DNA from: 2-02-FULL-66-14 sp037443705
GTDB lineage: Bacteria; Pseudomonadota; Gammaproteobacteria; Burkholderiales; SG8-39
DNA length: 64,000 nucleotides
NCBI GenBank assembly: GCA_037443705.1
Contig: JBBINV010000008.1
Coordinates: 1-64,000, forward strand
Direction of reading: 5' to 3'
The stretch's first letter is position 1. The number at the start of each line of letters is the position of its first letter. This document shows positions 16,217 to 23,899 of this stretch, in pieces. A model generated the notes under the pieces. It was not told the DNA's origin, did no database searches, and worked only from the letters and a program-made list of their open reading frames with translations. Position numbers and translations under genes: made by a program.

Positions 16217-16422
16217 TCATCCGCCTCCCGGAAGGCAAGCGCGAGCGCCTGAAGGACCTCGCGCGCCAGCGCAAGCAGAGCGTCACCAAGCTCTTCGACG
16301 AGATGGCGACCGTGATGCTCGCGGAATTCGACGCCGAGACGCGTTTCCGCGCCCGGGCCGCCCGCGGCGCCGGCAAGGCAAAGCGCGGCCTGCGGCTGCT
16401 CGCCACGGCGCGAGGCCGGTAG
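16204..16422 (+). CDS. Ribbon-helix-helix antitoxin
   Basis: A 72-residue protein with an N-terminal ribbon-helix-helix: ALIIRLPEGKRERLKDLARQ then KSVTKLFDEMATVML, as in Arc/CopG repressors. The basic C-terminus (ARAARGAGKAKRG) would contact toxin or DNA. ATG 16204 lies inside the end of the PIN gene, so translation is coupled. Neutralisation of the PIN protein and autoregulation are inferred from the arrangement. Confidence 0.82.
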   Translation: MAALIIRLPEGKRERLKDLARQRKQSVTKLFDEMATVMLAEFDAETRFRARAARGAGKAKRGLRLLATARGR

Positions 16423-16451
16423 GGCGCCGGGCGCGCGATCGGCAGGACGGC

Positions 16452-17420
16452 ATGGACCGCTCCGAGCGCTTCTACAAGATCGACCAGATGCTGCAGGGCG
16501 GGCGGTGCGTCGCGTTCGTGAAGCTGCAGGAGGCGCTGGGCGTCTCGCGCGCGCAACTGAAGCGCGACCTCGCCTACATGCGCGAGCGCCTCAACGCGCC
16601 GATCGAGTACGACCGCGACGCGAACGGCTACCGCTTCGGCAGGCCGCGCGCGGGCCCGCGCTACGCGCTGCCGGGCCTTTGGTTCTCGGCCGCCGAGATC
16701 CACGCGCTGCTCACCATGCAGCACCTGCTCGAGAACCTGCAGCCGGGGCTGCTCACGCCGCACGTCAAGCCGCTCCTTGCGCGCTTCGCGGCGATCCTCG
16801 GCTCGGGCGATCATTCGCACGAGGAGGTGGCGAGGCGGGTGCGGGTGCTGCACCTCGCGGCGCGCGAGATGCAGCACGAGCACTTCGCCGCCGTGGCGCA
16901 GGCGACCCTCGGCCGAAGGCGCCTGCGGATCCGCCACTACAACCGGATCGAGGACCGCGAGACCGAGCGCACGATCTCGCCGCAGCGCCTGGTGCACTAC
17001 CGCGACAACTGGTACGTGGACGCGTACTGCCACCTGCGCGGGGACCTGAGAAGCTTCGCGGTGGACGCGATCCGCGCCGCCGAGCCGCTCGATGAGCGGG
17101 CGAAGGAGGTCCCGAAGGCGGAGCTCGACGAATACCTGAAAAGCGGCTACGGCATCTTCGCCGGCCGCAAGGTCACCTGGGCGAAGCTGAGGTTCTCGCC
17201 GCTTGCGGCGCGCTGGGTCGCGGCGCAGCGCTGGCACTCGAAGCAGCGCGCCGCGTTCGACGGCGACGGGAGCTACCTCCTCGAGGTTCCGTACGCCGAC
17301 GACCGCGAGCTGGTGATGGACATCCTCAAGTACGGTCCCGAGGTCGAGGTGCTCGCGCCGGCGGGGCTCCGGTCGCGCGTTGCCGCGCAGCTCGCCGCCG
17401 CATCGAAGCGCTACCGCTAG
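16452..17420 (+). CDS. WYL-domain transcriptional regulator
   Basis: A 322-residue regulator of the YafY/PafC type. It has an N-terminal winged helix (DRSERFYKIDQMLQ, then SRAQLKRDLAYMRERLNAPIEYD) and a WYL domain around residues 150-225 (LRIRHYNRI and TISPQRLVHYRDNWYVDAYCHLRGDLRSFAVDAI). A C-terminal WCX-type extension follows. WYL proteins sense nucleic acids or small ligands and often control DNA-damage or phage-defence genes. It sits beside TA genes and a Cas4-like nuclease, but its targets are unknown. The 3' end overlaps the convergent nuclease gene by 4 nt. Confidence 0.9.
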   Translation: MDRSERFYKIDQMLQGGRCVAFVKLQEALGVSRAQLKRDLAYMRERLNAPIEYDRDANGYRFGRPRAGPRYALPGLWFSAAEIHALLTMQHLLENLQPGLLTPHVKPLLARFAAILGSGDHSHEEVARRVRVLHLAAREMQHEHFAAVAQATLGRRRLRIRHYNRIEDRETERTISPQRLVHYRDNWYVDAYCHLRGDLRSFAVDAIRAAEPLDERAKEVPKAELDEYLKSGYGIFAGRKVTWAKLRFSPLAARWVAAQRWHSKQRAAFDGDGSYLLEVPYADDRELVMDILKYGPEVEVLAPAGLRSRVAAQLAAASKRYR

Positions 17421-18142
17421 GCGCCCGCGGCGCGCATTGCAAAAGCGCAGTACTCGCAGCCGCGGCCCGGCGCCGGGGCGTCGCCCGCTTCGAGCGTGCG
17501 GCGGATCTCCAGGAGCGCCGGCTCGACCCAGGCGTCATCGCCGTCGTAGGGAATGAGCTTCACCCGGAACTCGAGGTGGTTCGCGAACGCATCCAGGTCG
17601 CGCCGGCCGTTCGCGTAGACGAACCAGCCGCGCTTCGAGACGGGCAGGCCCTGCCGGCGCAGGAGCCACTGGTAGAACTCCATCTGGCGCTTGTAGCCGT
17701 CCTGCCATTCGGCATCCAGCGTCACCTCGGCCTCCTTCGAGGTCGCCTTGTAGTCGGCCACGATCAGCTCGCCGGTGCCGAGGTCCCGCCACAGGTCGTC
17801 GATCGCGCCGAAGAGCTCCAGCCGCGTCGCCTCGTGCACCGTGCGCACGCCCTTGAAGTTGGCGCGCCACGCGTCGAGCTGGGGGTGCGCATGCGGCACG
17901 GCATTCAACCCCGCCGCGCGCATGTACGGGTGCGGCTCGCCGCGCGCCCGGCAGGCGTCGAACTCCTTCTTGAGCAGCGCGTCCACGGCCGAGTTGAGAT
18001 TGAAGGGGAACCCCGCGGGCCGCGCGATCCCGAGGCGCCGGTCCAGGTAAAAGCACCTCCGGCACTCGACGAAGAGGTCCACTTTCGAGCGGCTGAGGGC
18101 GAAGGGCTTCTCGGAGGCGGGATCGAAGAGATTTCTTGCCAT
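17417..18142 (-). CDS. PD-(D/E)XK nuclease, Cas4/RecB-like with cysteine cluster
   Basis: A 241-residue protein of the PDDEXK_1 type. The core motif is GAIDDLW then ELIVADYKATSK (Asp, then D-Y-K). VECRRCFYLDRR near the N-terminus and RGCEYC at the C-terminus supply four cysteines placed as in the iron-sulphur cluster of Cas4 and AddB-like nucleases. Such enzymes trim or resect DNA. No cas genes are nearby, so a CRISPR role is unsupported. The start at 18142 gives MARNLFDPASEKP with GGGGAG about 12 nt upstream. Confidence 0.8.
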   Translation of the reverse strand: MARNLFDPASEKPFALSRSKVDLFVECRRCFYLDRRLGIARPAGFPFNLNSAVDALLKKEFDACRARGEPHPYMRAAGLNAVPHAHPQLDAWRANFKGVRTVHEATRLELFGAIDDLWRDLGTGELIVADYKATSKEAEVTLDAEWQDGYKRQMEFYQWLLRRQGLPVSKRGWFVYANGRRDLDAFANHLEFRVKLIPYDGDDAWVEPALLEIRRTLEAGDAPAPGRGCEYCAFAMRAAGA

Positions 18143-18195
18143 GATCGAGCTTACTCCCCCGATGGCTCGCGCCTTGACGTTGCCGCGGATTCGTC

Positions 18196-18840
18196 TTACC
18201 TGCGCCCGAGTGCCTGCCGGACCAGGGCGACGCATTCCTCGTAAGCGGGGTTGAAATCGAGCGTCTCGAGCGCCGCGAACGTCGTGCGCAGCGGCTTGTC
18301 GTGCGTTTCCAGCCGCTTCAGGATCAGGTCGCGTCGCGAAGCAAGGATGTCCCGGATGGGTATCGGGGTCTCCGGCGCCCTCGTGGCAACTAGCGCAAGA
18401 TCGAACAAGTCGCGCGAAGTGAACTCATGCGCGCGGTGCCGGACCTTCTTTGCAATGATTTCCGTCGTCGTCTCGACCTGCACCTCCCTGCCGAGCACGG
18501 ATTCCCTGACGGAGGGCGTCTTGGTCAGAGGGGCGGAGACCACGAAGTCGATTTCCCCTTCCGGAAAGAACAGCTTCACGAAGCCCGCCTGCTCGACGTA
18601 CTTGTCCGTGAGCGCCTCGGCCGCGGCGCTGACGCGCGGACTCAGGTGGGACAGGTATTGCGGGTCGGTGAGGAAGATGTCGATGTCCTTGCTGTGGCGG
18701 TGGTGGTAGCGGCGCATCAGCACCGTACCGCCGCCGAAGGTCCACTGCTCGAGGGCGGGCGCCGCTTCGGCAACGAAATCGATGAGCGCGAGCGCCCGCT
18801 GGAACAGGATTTCCCAGGGCTTCAGGCCGCTTTCGGCCAC
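18196..18840 (-). CDS. AbiEii-type nucleotidyltransferase toxin
   Basis: A 214-residue protein with FGGGTVLMRRYHHRHSKDID, the nucleotidyltransferase motif of the AbiEii/AbiGii family (GGGT then H-x-S-x-D-I-D metal-binding site). FTSRDLFDLA is the second family signature. AbiEii toxins are the toxic half of abortive-infection TA systems and transfer nucleotides to RNA or other targets. It overlaps the upstream XRE gene by 19 nt and is read after it, so antitoxin-first order holds. Confidence 0.88.
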   Translation of the reverse strand: MAESGLKPWEILFQRALALIDFVAEAAPALEQWTFGGGTVLMRRYHHRHSKDIDIFLTDPQYLSHLSPRVSAAAEALTDKYVEQAGFVKLFFPEGEIDFVVSAPLTKTPSVRESVLGREVQVETTTEIIAKKVRHRAHEFTSRDLFDLALVATRAPETPIPIRDILASRRDLILKRLETHDKPLRTTFAALETLDFNPAYEECVALVRQALGRR

Positions 18841-19322
18841 GCCTCATCCCGCATCGTGACGCCGAGCTGATCGGCGATCTTCTGCACGTTCTTTTCCACC
18901 TTGCCGGCCTTGCCCCATGCGCCTACTTGCTGAATGAGGCCGCCGAGCAGGGATGCCGGCGCCTCCTCGATCAGCGCGATGAAGTGCGCTTCCTTCCCCG
19001 GCGTGGGCTTTCCGGACAGAAGGGCGTGCACGAGCTCCTCCGGCGTGAGGGCCTGCTTGAAGCTCACGCTCGCGGTCGTGCAGGCCATGCCGATGAAATC
19101 GGGCTGCTTGGCCTTCGCCTCTGCCGGTCCCACTGCCAGCTTCATTCCCAGCTTCTCCAGGATCGCCTCTGCCTTTTTCACGCCCAGGTCCGGATACAGC
19201 CCGTTCTCCAGGCGGTTCAGCGTGTTGCGCGACAGCCCCGCCTCGGCAGCAAGCTGCGCCTGCGTCCAGGCGCGCGCCACCCGTTGCCTGCGGATGATCT
19301 TGCCGAGCTCCTGGACAAACAT
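18822..19322 (-). CDS. XRE-family regulator / antitoxin paired with AbiEii-type toxin
   Basis: A 166-residue protein with a helix-turn-helix at residues ~5-60 (LGKIIRRQRVARAWTQAQLAAEAGLSRNTLNRLENG) and a long C-terminal region that probably contacts the toxin. The order and 19-nt overlap with the nucleotidyltransferase gene mark a TA operon. A perfect inverted repeat just upstream (19339-19354) is a probable operator. A truncated paralogue with the same HTH architecture and a similar AT-rich upstream region lies at 34055-34307. Confidence 0.87.
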   Translation of the reverse strand: MFVQELGKIIRRQRVARAWTQAQLAAEAGLSRNTLNRLENGLYPDLGVKKAEAILEKLGMKLAVGPAEAKAKQPDFIGMACTTASVSFKQALTPEELVHALLSGKPTPGKEAHFIALIEEAPASLLGGLIQQVGAWGKAGKVEKNVQKIADQLGVTMRDEAWPKAA

Positions 19323-19338
19323 ACATGTTATCCAAAAA

Positions 19339-19354
19339 GCACAATATTTTGTGC
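19339..19354. promoter_or_regulatory. Operator-like inverted repeat upstream of the XRE antitoxin
   Basis: GCACAA-TATT-TTGTGC, a perfect 6-bp inverted repeat in an AT-rich island. On the minus strand it lies between a TTGCAC -35-like hexamer and GATAAC, a -10-like hexamer 4-5 nt before the XRE start. Binding there would block transcription. Confidence 0.55.
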
Positions 19355-19461
19355 AATATAATTCGATCCGACTGACCCTGTCAAGCCGATCCGCGGATCT
19401 TGACCGTGAGAGGGTCGGAACGGAAAATAAGGCTTAAAGTCTTAAAGTCAACGAAAACCCC

Positions 19462-19866
19462 ATGCGAACCATCGAGATCGATTTCGAAGTCTTCAAGGCG
19501 ATTACTGCGCGCCGCCCATCGGAGGACGTCACCGAAAACGACGTGCTGCGGGAGCTTTTCGGGCTTCCCCGCAGGAAGCCCGCAACGCCGGCGGCGCCGG
19601 CGCCGATCGCGGCGAATGACTGGGTTGCCAAGGGCGTGCGCTTTCCGGCCGGAACGGACTTCAGGGCCGTCCACAAGGGTCAGACTTACTTGGCCCGCGT
19701 CCAGGGCGGCGCGCTCGTGCTGAACGGCAAGCGCTACGATTCGCCCTCGGCTGCCGCCGTCGCCGTCACCGGAAGCGCGGTCAACGGCTGGCGATTCTGG
19801 GAGGCGCGCATGCCCGGGGACTCAGCCTGGAAGATGATCGAGTCGCTGCGTCGATCAACCCGATAG
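19462..19866 (+). CDS. RAMA-domain protein with SeqA-like N-terminus
   Basis: A 134-residue protein. Residues 1-35 (MRTIEIDFEVFKAITARRPS and the following TENDVLRELFGLP) resemble the N-terminal oligomerisation segment of SeqA. Residues ~70-120, ARVQGGALVLNGKRYDSPSAA then VTGSAVNGWRFWEA, match the RAMA domain, predicted to bind DNA in restriction- or modification-associated systems. A Pro/Ala linker joins the two. No DNA methyltransferase or restriction gene is present nearby. A tandem CTTAAAGT direct repeat (19434-19449) just upstream may be regulatory. Confidence 0.72.
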   Translation: MRTIEIDFEVFKAITARRPSEDVTENDVLRELFGLPRRKPATPAAPAPIAANDWVAKGVRFPAGTDFRAVHKGQTYLARVQGGALVLNGKRYDSPSAAAVAVTGSAVNGWRFWEARMPGDSAWKMIESLRRSTR

Positions 19867-19917
19867 GCGCCGCCGCGGCCTCGAAGAAAGAAGTACCGCT
19901 GCGGTCCTGCAACCGGT

Positions 19918-19938
19918 GTGGCTCACGCCCTGAGCCAC
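19918..19938. repeat. Palindrome related to one at 22228-22246
   Basis: GTGGCTCA-CGCCC-TGAGCCAC, perfect 8-bp arms. It sits between the RAMA gene and the ARPP-1 gene. The same core TGGCTCA/TGAGCCA recurs 2.3 kb downstream. It may be a terminator without a T tract, a regulator site or a small mobile repeat. Confidence 0.5.
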
Positions 19939-19981
19939 CGCGGCCCCAGACTGGATTCTCGATCCGGTAAAGGAGGCTGCG

Positions 19982-20902
19982 ATGCAACAAGTTCTCGATT
20001 CCCTGCAGTGCCTTTCGCTCGGCGCGCCGCAGGTGCACCGCAACCTCGTGCTCTTTCCCCTTCTCGGGGCGGCGGACCGCGCCCCGGGCTACGTGCTGCT
20101 CGATGATGCGCTCGAGCAGGGGCTCGCCAGGGTGACGGAGGTCTCCGCGGCGGGGAGCGTCCCGGAGCTCGCCTTCGAGAACGGCTCGGCGCAGAAGGTC
20201 CTGCTCGTGGACGGTGACGAGCTCGTCGGCGCGAAGCAGAACCGCGTCATCAACCTCTCGATCCTCGTCGGCGAGGGCAAGAGCGTCGTCATTCCCGTCT
20301 CCTGCGTCGAGCAGGGCCGCTGGTCCTACCGGCGGCGCGACTTCTCGAGCGCCAAGCGCTCGCTCTTCGCCAAGGCGCGGGCGAAGAAGATGATGCACGT
20401 CTCGGAGTCCCTTCGAAGGGAGGGCACCCGCTACGCCAAACAGGGGGAGGTCTGGGCCGATGTCGCCGACAAGATGATGTTCTGCCGGGTCGAGTCGGCC
20501 ACCGGCGCGATGGGCGATGCCTACGCCACGGCCGCGAAGCAGCTGGACGACTACGCCGCCGCCTTCCGCGCCGAGGCGCGCCAGCAGGGCGCCGTGCTCG
20601 CGATCGACGGCAGGGTGGTCGGGCTCGAGTTCTTCGACTGCGCGGCCACCTTCGAGCGCTACCTCGCCAAGCTCATCCGCAGCTACGCCCTGGACGCGCT
20701 CGAGACGGCGAACGGCAAGCACCTCGCTCCGCCCGAGGACGAGGTGCGCCGCTTCCTTGAGGCGGTGCAAGCGGCCGCGGTCGAACGCTTCCCGGCGCTC
20801 GGCGAGGGCGAGGACCTGCGGCTCTCGGGCAAGGGCGTCGCCGGCGGGGCGCTCCTCGCCGAGGGGCGGGTGGTGCACCTCGCCGGGTACGCGGTGCAGT
20901 AG
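19982..20902 (+). CDS. ARPP-1 domain protein
   Basis: A 306-residue protein of the ARPP-1 family. Conserved stretches are HRNLVLFPLL, LLDDALEQG, LVDGDELVGAKQNRVINLSILV, IPVSCVEQGRW and GLEFFDC. The family is predicted to take part in stress or conflict systems, but no activity is established. No membrane segment is visible. GGAGG at 19972-19976 lies 5 nt before the ATG. The next gene, a small membrane protein, starts 25 nt after the stop. Confidence 0.85.
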   Translation: MQQVLDSLQCLSLGAPQVHRNLVLFPLLGAADRAPGYVLLDDALEQGLARVTEVSAAGSVPELAFENGSAQKVLLVDGDELVGAKQNRVINLSILVGEGKSVVIPVSCVEQGRWSYRRRDFSSAKRSLFAKARAKKMMHVSESLRREGTRYAKQGEVWADVADKMMFCRVESATGAMGDAYATAAKQLDDYAAAFRAEARQQGAVLAIDGRVVGLEFFDCAATFERYLAKLIRSYALDALETANGKHLAPPEDEVRRFLEAVQAAAVERFPALGEGEDLRLSGKGVAGGALLAEGRVVHLAGYAVQ

Positions 20903-20927
20903 CTCCGCGGCCCGCGTGAGCGCCGCG

Positions 20928-21245
20928 ATGTTTTCCCCGGCCACCCGGCTCGCCCTGGCGTTCGCGCTCCTCGGCCCGGTCTGCGCGCTCCTCGGCATGG
21001 TCGTCGCGCCCGGCGAGCGGCTCGATCCTTCGGACGCGGGCGGCGTCGCGCTTTTCCTGGGCGCCGCCTGGGCGCTCGCCGGCTACCTCGTCGCCGCCTA
21101 CCTGAGGTACGAAATCGTCGCTACCGGCACGCGCGGCGGGGTGCATTACTTCCTCGTCTGGGACCGCTGGAGCGGCGAGGTGAAGGTCGAGGCGCGGACC
21201 CGCGGCGAGCACCCGGGGGCGGACTACCGGCCCGCGTCGCATTAG
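20928..21245 (+). CDS. Small membrane protein, unknown
   Basis: A 105-residue product with two hydrophobic segments (LALAFALLGPVCALLGMVVA and VALFLGAAWALAGYLVAAYL) and a charged C-terminus. An in-frame GTG at 20916 is an alternative start. It follows ARPP-1 closely and may be co-transcribed. No family is recognised. Confidence 0.55.
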   Translation: MFSPATRLALAFALLGPVCALLGMVVAPGERLDPSDAGGVALFLGAAWALAGYLVAAYLRYEIVATGTRGGVHYFLVWDRWSGEVKVEARTRGEHPGADYRPASH

Positions 21246-21341
21246 CGCAGGCACCGGTTAAGCCGGAAGGAGCAAGCGCGACACGCCGTCGAGCCATGGT
21301 AGTCTGTCCACATAAACGTCTATCCGCACAGGTGCCTGACC

Positions 21342-21599
21342 ATGGACGAGGCCATCCGCTGGACCATCAAGGTGTCGAGGGAAACCGACCTGGCGCTGCG
21401 CACCCTGCTCGGCGCGCAGGGCATGAAGAAGGGCGATCTCTCGAAGTTCGTCGAGGATGCGGTGCGCTGGCGCGTGTTCGACCGGCGCGTGCAGGCGCTG
21501 CGCGACAGCGTGCGCGACGTGCCCGCCGCGCGGCTCCAGGCCGAGATCGACGCGGCGGTGCGCGCGGTGCGCAGGGCGGGGCGGCGGCGAAAGCGCTGA
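21342..21599 (+). CDS. Ribbon-helix-helix antitoxin-like protein
   Basis: An 85-residue protein opening with IRWTIKVSRETDLALRTLLG, then KKGDLSKFVEDAVRWRVFDR, the strand-helix-helix of CopG/Arc-type repressors, and ending in a basic tail. It is followed 6 nt later by a PIN-domain gene, the standard antitoxin-toxin order. CCATGGT/ACCATGG arms at 21294-21300 and 21339-21345 bracket the upstream region and could be regulatory, but this is weak. Confidence 0.75.
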   Translation: MDEAIRWTIKVSRETDLALRTLLGAQGMKKGDLSKFVEDAVRWRVFDRRVQALRDSVRDVPAARLQAEIDAAVRAVRRAGRRRKR

Positions 21600-21605
21600 C
21601 CTGGT

Positions 21606-22022
21606 GTGCGCGTCGTCCTCGACACCAACGTCCTTCTCGCCGCGCTTCTGACCCACGGCACGCCGCCGGAAAGGCTCTATGCGGCCTGGCGCGAAAAGCG
21701 TTTCGTCCTGTGCTCGTGCGAGCGGCGGCTCGAGGAGCTCAGGACCGTGACCCGGCGCCCGTTCTTCAGGCAACGGCTTGCGCCAGGCCTGGCCGGGCGC
21801 CTCGTCAACGACATCCGCAGGCTCGCGCGCATGTGCGATCCGCTGCCGAGCGTCGCGGCATCGCCGGATCCGGACGACGATTTCCTTCTCGCGACCGCGC
21901 AGGCCGCCGGCGCCGAGTACCTGGTTACCGGCGACAAAAGCGGCCTCCTCGCAGTGAAGAAGCGGCGCGGCACGGCCATAGTGACCGCCCGGACGCTGCT
22001 TGCGCGCCTGAAACAGGCATAG
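21606..22022 (+). CDS. PIN-domain toxin (COG1569-type)
   Basis: A 138-residue PIN protein: RVVLDTNVLLAALL, CERRLEELRTV, SPDPDDDFLLATA and LVTGDKSGLL give the acidic site of this putative-toxin family. The GTG start directly before RVVLDTN is the family-typical start. It forms a TA operon with the RHH gene 6 nt upstream. A 55-residue gene starts 10 nt after it. Confidence 0.85.
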   Translation: MRVVLDTNVLLAALLTHGTPPERLYAAWREKRFVLCSCERRLEELRTVTRRPFFRQRLAPGLAGRLVNDIRRLARMCDPLPSVAASPDPDDDFLLATAQAAGAEYLVTGDKSGLLAVKKRRGTAIVTARTLLARLKQA

Positions 22023-22032
22023 GATGCAACGT

Positions 22033-22200
22033 ATGACGATCACCCAACGGGCCGTTGCCGGCGGGATCGCCGACTACCTGCGCCACCGCGTCACGCAGGC
22101 GCAGCTGGTCGACTGGGCGTTCGGTCTCACATGGGCGGACTGCGCGGAGCTGCTCGGCCGCCCCGGCTTTTCTGCCCGCGTCGAGATCGTCACCGGCTGA
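22033..22200 (+). CDS. 55-residue orphan protein downstream of a PIN toxin
   Basis: The product MTITQRAVAGGIADYLRHRV then TQAQLVDWAFGLTW looks helical and natural. It resembles the N-terminal part of short proteins (IADYLxHR...LVDWA) found beside toxins, but I cannot name the family. An in-frame ATG at 22024 is an alternative start. It sits 10 nt after the PIN stop, so it could be a third member of that operon. Confidence 0.5.
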   Translation: MTITQRAVAGGIADYLRHRVTQAQLVDWAFGLTWADCAELLGRPGFSARVEIVTG

Positions 22201-22227
22201 ACGCGCCGGAGGGGGAGTTCCCGGCAC

Positions 22228-22246
22228 TGGCTCACCTGGTGAGCCA
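22228..22246. repeat. Palindrome related to one at 19918-19938
   Basis: TGGCTCAC-CTG-GTGAGCCA, perfect 8-bp arms, in the 173-bp gap after the 55-residue gene. A TGACGC/GCGTCA pair (22262-22267, 22282-22287) follows in the same gap. Confidence 0.5.
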
Positions 22247-22373
22247 CCCGTCGTGAGACAATGACGCCATCGCCGATTTAAGCGTCAACTTGCAGGGCGA
22301 TCCAGAAATTCTGCTAAAGCGACGGCCCTCCCGGATTCCCCGGGGGCCGATCGGCAACCGAACCGGAGGGCAT

Positions 22374-22706
22374 GTGGAAGAACTCGTGAAAGCCGAAAAC
22401 ACCGCGCCGCGTGGCGCCGCCGCGGCGGCGGCCGAAAAGCCCGCGCCGCTCACCGTGCAGGAGCTGCAGGACCGCTACGTCGAGCAGATGAACGCGCTCG
22501 CCGACGACGCAAACGGCCGGGGGATGCTCCAGGTCTTCGTCGAGGTCGCGGCCTGGAAGCTCGCCGCGATCGCGCACCGCTGCGGCCCGGTTGCGGCGGG
22601 CGACGTGCTGCGCCAGCTGGGAAACCACCTTTACGCCATGGCGCTGCGCGCCGAAGCGCAGCGCGAGGCCGACGAGGCGAGGCGCGAAGGCCGCAAGCCG
22701 AGCTGA
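22374..22706 (+). CDS. Hypothetical protein, accessory region
   Basis: A 110-residue, Ala-rich, mostly helical product (LTVQELQDRYVEQMNALADD, QVFVEVAAWKLAAIAHRCGP). A GTG at 22374 preceded by GGAGG (22365-22369) is the probable start; GTG 22386 is possible. The composition and helix pattern look coding. There is no recognisable domain. It precedes another orphan by 19 nt. Confidence 0.55.
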   Translation: MEELVKAENTAPRGAAAAAAEKPAPLTVQELQDRYVEQMNALADDANGRGMLQVFVEVAAWKLAAIAHRCGPVAAGDVLRQLGNHLYAMALRAEAQREADEARREGRKPS

Positions 22707-22725
22707 GGGCAGGAGGAAGCGGACC

Positions 22726-23160
22726 ATGTCCGAAGCGATGCCGTCCAAGCCCAACCCCCTGGACGTTCGCGCCAGCTCCTGGGCGGCGCTCGGCCTGTTC
22801 GACACCACCGCGATCGGCGGCGCGATGGGCGTTGCGATCCGTTACGGGATCCTGCGGCGCTACGTGCGCGCTTACCTCTGCGAGCACGGCCGCTACCCGA
22901 CCGGGCGGCACAAAGTGCGCGGCACTTGGAAAGAATCCCGGATTGCCTTCGAGGCGCGCTTTCCCGGCAAAGCCACCGCCGCGCTTGCGGCGCACGGGCG
23001 GCGGCTGAGCCGCCACGACCTCTGGGGTTTGGACACCGGCGAAAAGGAAAATTCTTTTCGGAGGGCGCGCAAGGAGTACCGGGATTCGGCCGACCGACCG
23101 AAGCTCCGCGCTTGGCTCCTGCGGCAGATCGAGCAAGCCATGCGCGAGGGCGCAAAATGA
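22726..23160 (+). CDS. Hypothetical protein upstream of an SNase gene
   Basis: A 144-residue basic product (YGILRRYVRAYLCEHGRYPTG, DTGEKENSFRRARKEYRDSA). AGGAGGAAG lies 6-8 nt before the ATG, an excellent ribosome binding site. Its stop overlaps the SNase start (ATGA), so the two are coupled. The Arg/Lys/Tyr content suggests nucleic-acid contact, but no family is recognised. Confidence 0.62.
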   Translation: MSEAMPSKPNPLDVRASSWAALGLFDTTAIGGAMGVAIRYGILRRYVRAYLCEHGRYPTGRHKVRGTWKESRIAFEARFPGKATAALAAHGRRLSRHDLWGLDTGEKENSFRRARKEYRDSADRPKLRAWLLRQIEQAMREGAK

Positions 23161-23696
23161 CGCTGGGTATCCTCCGCGATAACCTGCAACGCGTGCGATA
23201 CGCCACCCTCTTTCTTGCGGCAATCGCCCTCTGGCCCGTTTCTGCGCCCGCCGCCTCCCGCTGCCGCGCGCTCGACGGCGATACCGTGCAGTGCGGCAAG
23301 GAGCGCATCCGTCTGCGCGAGGTGTACGCGGCCGAGCGCGGCACGCCGGGCGCGGAGGCCGAGCGCCGGGCGCTCCAGCGCCGGCTCGATTCGGGCGAGG
23401 TCCGCATCCGCCGCCACGGCAAGGACTCTTACGGCCGCACCCTCGGCGATGTGCACGTGGGTGGAAGGAAGGTCACGCAATCCGACATCGGCCCGCGCGG
23501 CGGGAAGGGCGCCGACCGCCCCCGAGCGACCCATGGCCCGCGCTCGCCGCGCACCGGAGCCCCCGTCGCGAACCGCTCGCCCTCGCATCACGCGCCGCGG
23601 GCGCACACGTCGCGCCCGTCCGGATCGCCTTCCTACTCCGGTTCGCGCGCCTCCGTCACACGAAGCACCACCCGCTCGGGGTCCCGGCGGCGTTGA
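23157..23696 (+). CDS. Exported thermonuclease-like (SNase) protein
   Basis: A 179-residue product with a signal peptide (YATLFLAAIALWPVSAPAAS) and a compact staphylococcal-nuclease domain: ALDGDTVQCGKERIRLREVY, an A-E pair, and DSYGRTLGDVHVGGRKV with the catalytic-type Arg. The last ~60 residues are Ser/Arg/His-rich and disordered-looking; their final 64 bp overlap a degenerate antitoxin gene on the other strand, so the tail may be a readthrough extension. SNases are Ca-dependent DNA/RNA endonucleases. Translationally coupled to the upstream orphan. Confidence 0.78.
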   Translation: MTLGILRDNLQRVRYATLFLAAIALWPVSAPAASRCRALDGDTVQCGKERIRLREVYAAERGTPGAEAERRALQRRLDSGEVRIRRHGKDSYGRTLGDVHVGGRKVTQSDIGPRGGKGADRPRATHGPRSPRTGAPVANRSPSHHAPRAHTSRPSGSPSYSGSRASVTRSTTRSGSRRR

Positions 23697-23893
23697 AACC
23701 CGCGCCGCTCGAGCTTGGAGATGCTCGCCTGGCGCACCTTGAGGCTCGCGGCGAGCGCTTGCTGGGATAGGCCGCGCGCAACGCGTAGTTCCTGGAGCGG
23801 CATCTCCGCCAGCATGGCGCGCGCACGCGCCTCGGAGTGCGCGCGGGCGGCTGGCGACATCTTCGAGCGCAATTCGCTGAATTTCCTGGCCAT
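23633..23893 (-). pseudogene. Truncated XRE antitoxin (HigA-like remnant)
   Basis: The start is normal: MARKFSELRSKMSPAARAHS then AEMPLQELRVARGLSQQALA and RQASISKLERR, as in HigA antitoxins of ~100 residues. After KLERR the family sequence is lost and replaced by an unrelated Arg-rich tail, in every frame. The HTH is therefore incomplete. It lies behind an even shorter toxin remnant. Confidence 0.7.
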
Positions 23894-23899
23894 CGCCTG

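Noticed and set aside
17417..18142. CRISPR-associated Cas4 and a possible CRISPR array nearby
   Set aside because: No spaced direct repeats or other cas genes are visible anywhere in the window. The nuclease is only Cas4-like.
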